A stretch of 64,000 nt of DNA. Origin: Phalacrocorax aristotelis. Lineage: Eukaryota; Chordata; Aves; Suliformes; Phalacrocoracidae. The DNA lies in contig NC_134311.1 in NCBI RefSeq assembly GCF_949628215.1, positions 18,848,582 through 18,912,581 of the forward strand, in the 5' to 3' direction. Positions 60,126 to 64,000 of the stretch are shown here, piece after piece; the stretch's first letter is position 1, and each line of letters begins with the position of its first letter. Both the position numbers and the translations under genes were made by a program. The notes under the pieces are model-generated. The model was not told the origin of the DNA. It ran no database searches and saw only the letters and a list, made by a program, of their open reading frames with translations.

Positions 60126-60193
60126 CTGGTTCAATAAAAAAGCTCTCCCCCTGCCCCATTTCAAAGTGTCCGTCTCTGCCAACTGAAGTACCA
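60126..60193 (-). CDS. Unnamed minus-strand gene, exon candidate C
   Basis: This 68-nt segment has excellent boundaries: acceptor cctccttcacaattcccag before 60193 and donor CAG|GTGAGG after 60126. Two frames are open. The one starting in phase 2 and ending in phase 1 reads GTSVGRDGHFEMGQGE and continues with an acidic/hydrophobic end; it fits both exon B upstream (CA+T, histidine) and exon D downstream (G+GT, glycine). The other open frame would end in phase 0 and could join exon E directly if exon D is not real. Confidence 0.45.
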
Positions 60194-60900
60194 CTGGGAA
60201 TTGTGAAGGAGGAGTCCATGTAGAAATGGATGGGGTTTTAATGTGTTCCCCTTCAGTAAGACATACATGAATCTGTGTGTGGATTTTTCTGGGTATCATT
60301 TGTCCTTACTGAAGGGGCACATGATTCACTTTGCTGTGACAGCAGTCACACTGGGACACAAGCAGGTCTTCCTTGGAAGGAAAGTGTTCTCTTCTCAGGA
60401 GACTTTCTTCTCCAGACCTTTGAGAACAGAATTTTGTGTGTCTAGGGGTATTTAGTACCTGAAATGTGGCTGGCAAGGACTGCTGTGAAGAGGTGAGCTG
60501 GGCCTCAAATAGTGAACTGTGTCTTAAGTCCCTGAGAGCTTTGCAGATGAGGACCTTAGTTCATTTTAGAAAGTCAGTATGTAGGAGATGGGAACCTGCA
60601 GACCAGAGGTGACTTACAGTGTGGGAGGGTGTACCCATGTGAAACCTGGAATATGCAGGGTCCTAGAGCTGCTAGAAGGTTGGCTGCTGTAAAAACATCC
60701 CTATTACAAGATGCAAGCATGAAAACTGGGCAGCAACACAGTGGCATGGATGATCACAAAGGGTTATTGAGCAGCAAGTCTGATGAACTCATTGTTACTG
60801 CAGGTTAATTAATTTAAAGAGGAAAAAACCCTACTATTAATATCTTTCTTTCCAAACTTGAAAACAACATCTCCTGGTGTGGACAGAGCCTGCTACTCAC

Positions 60901-60987
60901 TGAAGAAGGCTTTTAGCCCTACATGCATCCTTGAAATCTAAGACCAGCAGTACACACTGCACAGGGCACTGCAGGGTCTCTGTCCTG
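60901..60987 (-). CDS. Unnamed minus-strand gene, exon candidate B
   Basis: An 87-nt segment lies between acceptor atattcacag before 60987 and strong donor TCA|GTGAGT after 60901. Only one frame is open (one base, 28 codons, two bases). The translation includes ETLQCPVQCVLLVLDFKDAC. The two trailing bases CA join the first base of exon C as a histidine codon. A second acceptor three bases inside gives the same frame. Confidence 0.4.
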
Positions 60988-61633
60988 CTGTGAATATTTA
61001 GGACTTCCTAAAGAAAGCCAAAAGCCTCATCAAAATAAGTTAAACAATAATTAATAGGCAGGGATTGATTTGTAATCAAAGGTTTGCATGTGCCTTAGCA
61101 GTCTGCTCCCAGCCTCCTGGTTCTTATCTGTAACATCTAAGCTAACTAGCAATACCTCTCAAAGTGAAACATGGCTGTCTCCTGGCTACATGCCTTTGCT
61201 TGTCTTCAAAGACATTTTTTGCAGAGAAAAAAAACAACTGTTCTTTTTATATAAACCAGCACTCGTAGGGCTGTCTTTGAAGCGAGGTCACTATAGAGAC
61301 TTTTGGTCATTCCTCCCTAATCTCAGACATCACCATCTCTAAAGGGGGGACCCACCGAGAGCAGCAGGCAGCCAGCGCATGGCAGCTGTTGTTAGCCATG
61401 CAAGCTGCATAACTTGTTTGTCAGCACTGGGAGTGCAGCTTCTGAGCTTGACCCTGTTTTGTGTATTTTTCAGCTGTGCATCAACAAGTACAATGGCGAA
61501 CCCGGTAAATGTCAGATGAGTCACTGTGCCCGAGGATTTACCATGAGCCAAAGGCAGCTCCTTGCCCCCGCATCAGTGCCAGGCGGTGCGGCGTGTATGT
61601 TGCACATCACTGGATGCGGGGGCACAGCCTCAC

Positions 61634-61732
61634 CCTGTACTGCGACCAGCACTGCACCTTACCACGGTCTTGTGAGTAATAGTTCTATAGCAACTCATAC
61701 AGAGCAACATATTTAGGATAATATATATGACA
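61634..61732 (-). CDS. Unnamed minus-strand gene, exon candidate A (weakest)
   Basis: A 99-nt segment lies between acceptor gctctgcactcag before 61732 and donor AGG|GTGAGG after 61634. One frame only is open (one base, 32 codons, two bases) and its end phase fits exon B (GG+C, glycine). A competing donor GTG|GTAAGG lies 33 bases earlier. No start codon or promoter was found upstream, so the 5' end of the gene would be still further right, possibly outside the window. Confidence 0.25.
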
Positions 61733-62814
61733 CTGAGTGCAGAGCTATTCAGGATATTTATTTTAATGGTTCCAACTTGGATGCGATAAATTCTCCCTCC
61801 TGTCCCTGTGATGCACACTCTTCTCCATGACTGGATTGCATTTTAAAGGAGGGGGTGTAAATACTTCTTCCCATGTGATTTGTGCTGAATAACAAGTTAA
61901 TAGTGATGTCTACCACAGAGTAAACATCAGTAGATTTTTTTTGTTTGTTTGTGTCAATATCTATTGTATAAAGCCATGGGTCTGAAGGAAATGATTCACA
62001 CAGCTGCTAAGATAAGTACTGCTGATCTGGATTTCTTTCCAACAGAAGATGCAAGAAGAGATTGAAAGCTGAAGAAAACTTCCCAGAAGCACAAAATCCT
62101 GCTAAGTTATTGACAGGGAAATTTCAAAAGGAGTGCAAAGAACATCTGGCAGCATGGTTTAGGTTTCCTCTTTCCCTAAATAATTGGAGCACTTTAATTA
62201 AATTGCAATCTTGGCTGTATTTATCACTGGACTTTATGGATCCTTTCATCCTAGGGCCTTAAAGCAAATTATTTAAGTCACAAAATATCCCTCAGAGAAA
62301 AACTGTCATTTTACTGGTAAGCAAAGAAACAGAGAACACAGAAATAGTCCACCGGCAAAACGACACAGGAAACTTTTAGCAGAGGGAGGGAGGAAGGAAG
62401 CCTGGGGTCTCTTGGGGTCTCAGGCAGTGTGCAGTCAGCTGCAGCTTCTTTATGGAAACCAAGCTTCACTATAAGATACCATATCTGCTTTCTATTACTT
62501 CAAAGCACTTTTACAGGAAAAGATTATTTCTAATATTGGAAATAAAAACTAAAATATGCATGTCCCTTTCCAAGGGCAAAAATACTTTCTTAAGCTTCTG
62601 CAAATGTAGTGCTTGTGTGAGGCAAGGTCACTGTACAGTTTCTTCTGGTCTGTTTAAAAATATCTCACAGTTATAACCAAAGCAAACATATTGCCATCTC
62701 TGAGGATTGGCCTCTTGAGTGCTTAGCTTGACATCACAAATAAAGTTTCCTCTAAATAAATAATAAAGTAAATAAAGTCGTGTTGACCTTTCTGAGTACT
62801 AAAACCTTGCATTT
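61733..62814. other. No gene seen
   Basis: AT-rich unique sequence up to the CR1 at 62815. No CpG island, start codon context or splice-bounded open segment was recognised here. Confidence 0.5.
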
Positions 62815-64000
62815 TCACAGGATCACAAATAGTAGGGGTTGGAAGGGACCTCTGGAGATCATCTCATCCAACCCCCCTGCTTGAGCAGGGACACCCAGAG
62901 CAGGGGGCACAGGAACGCGTCCAGGCGGGTTTTGAATGTCTCCAGGGAAGGAGACTCCACACCCTCCCTGGGCAGCCTGTGCCACTGCTCTGGCACCCCC
63001 ACAGGAAAGGAGTGTTTTCTCATGTTTAGCTGGAACTTCCTGTGTTCCAGTTTGTGCCCATTGCCCCCTGACCTGCCTTTGGGCAACGCTGAAAAGAGCC
63101 TAGTCCCATCGTCCGGACACCCAACCTTTAGATATTTATAGGTATTTAGGAAATGCCCACTCAGTCTTCTCTTCTCCAGGCTGAACAAACCCAGGTCTCT
63201 CAGCCTTTCCTCATAAAGGAGATGCTCCAGTCCCCTGATCATCCTCGTAGCTCTCCGCTGGACTTGCTGAAGAAGGTCCCTGTCCTTCTTGAACTGGGGG
63301 GCCCAAAACTGGACACAGGACTGCAGATGTGGTCTCACAGGGCAGAGTAGAGGGGGAGGATAGCCTCTCTCGACCTGTTGTCCACAATCCTTTTAATGCA
63401 CCCCAGGATACCATTGGCCTTCTTGGCCACAAGGGCACAGTGCTGCCTCATGGTCACCTTGTTGTCCACCAGCACTCCCAGGTCCTTCTCAACAGAGCTG
63501 CCTTCCAGTAGTTCAGCCCCCAGCCTGTACTGGTGCGTAGCGTTGTTCCTCCCCAGGTGGAGGACCTTGTACTTGTTCATGTTGAATTTCATCAGGTTCC
63601 CCTGGGCCCAGCTCTCCAGCCTGCCCAGGTCTCGTTGGATGGCACCACAGCCTTCTGGTGTATCAGCCACTCCTCCCAGCTTGGTATCGTCAGTGAACTT
63701 GCTGAGGTTACGCTCTATCCCGTCATCCAGGTCATTGGTGAATGTGTTGAACAGGACAGGACCCAGCACAGGCCCCAAGGGAACACTGCTAGTTATGGGC
63801 CTCCAACCAGACTCTGCCCCGTTGATCACGACCCTCTGAGTTCTGTTGCTGAGCCAGTTCTCAGTCCACCTCACTGTCCACTCATCCAGCCCACACTTCC
63901 TTAGCTTGCCTGTGAGGATGCTATGGGAGACAGTGTCGAACATCTTACTGAAGTCAAGATAGACAACATCCACTGCTCTCCCGTCATCGACCCGGCCAGT
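62815..64000 (-). mobile_element. CR1 LINE, minus strand, runs off the window
   Basis: The plus strand begins cacaggatcacaaatagtagg and the gttggaagggacctctgg block, the reverse of a CR1 3' end. Next come the 3' UTR and C-terminal ORF2 region (63338-62859) and reverse transcriptase (63973-63335), still continuing at the window edge. Long uninterrupted frames (159 and 212 codons, joined by one frameshift near 63335) show that it is one of the younger copies here. Same subfamily as the plus-strand copy at 45868-46640. Confidence 0.95.
63335..63973 (-). pseudogene. CR1 reverse transcriptase, palm to thumb, partial
   Basis: A frame of 212 codons with VYLDFSKMFDTVSH (first catalytic Asp), RVVINGAESGW, then PLGPVLGPVLFN, where the usual PQGSVLGP has changed, and FTDDTK in place of FADDTK at the catalytic box. 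It continues with [11 protein letters not shown] and [12 protein letters not shown]. Both catalytic aspartates remain but conserved neighbours are altered, and a frameshift follows at the C terminus, so the copy is most likely inactive. Confidence 0.9.

Noticed and set aside
60453-60500. Short minus-strand segment with donor CAG|GTACTA and a good acceptor
   Set aside because: Its possible lengths (24, 39 or 45 nt) do not fit the phases of the flanking exon candidates B and C, so it was left out of the chain.
1-64000. CRISPR arrays, operons, tRNA or rRNA genes
   Set aside because: None seen. The window is vertebrate nuclear sequence; no spaced direct repeats, cloverleaf-like sequence with A/B boxes or ribosomal sequence was recognised by eye.

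Overview
The window looks like a bird nuclear genome. It has six CR1 LINE copies, several with the bird-type 3' end built from ATTCTATGA-like units, plus a nonautonomous hAT element, a possible ERVL-like solo LTR, and one clearly recognisable vertebrate gene, FEM1C. In birds the block corresponding to human 5q22-23 is expected on chromosome Z. That placement is inference; the sequence does not show it.

Layout. Positions 1-17100 hold no gene I can support. They contain a 2.7-kb minus-strand CR1 (10211-12918) with remnants of endonuclease and reverse transcriptase, a possible LTR near 15.9-16.06 kb, and simple repeats. A strong CpG island (about 17100-17920) with CCAAT and GC boxes and no TATA box is the FEM1C promoter. 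FEM1C is on the plus strand and complete: probable noncoding exon 1 ending at 17567, coding exon 18333-18876, a 13.9-kb intron with two more CR1 copies, and last coding exon 32757-34066. The joined frame is 617 codons plus stop, the length of human FEM1C. Its 3' UTR has polyadenylation-signal candidates at 35410 and 35998. FEM1C is the substrate receptor of a CUL2-elongin ubiquitin ligase that reads C-terminal arginine degrons.

The most interesting part is 41-62 kb. On the minus strand I find a chain of short open segments bounded by splice sites. Their intron phases agree from exon to exon: 61732-61634, 60987-60901, 60193-60126, 54353-54235, 53004-52864 and 45224-44913, and then, after one unresolved link, 41899-41630 and 41213-41156. 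Together they suggest a multi-exon, mostly helical protein that I cannot name. It would be transcribed convergently with FEM1C. It is a prediction made by eye and needs transcript or homology support.

The rest of 36-64 kb is intron or intergenic sequence with a 773-bp plus-strand CR1 (45868-46640), an old CR1 fragment (49623-49800), a 300-bp hAT-type MITE with terminal inverted repeats and an 8-bp target duplication (58790-59089), and a minus-strand CR1 that runs off the right edge (62815-64000).
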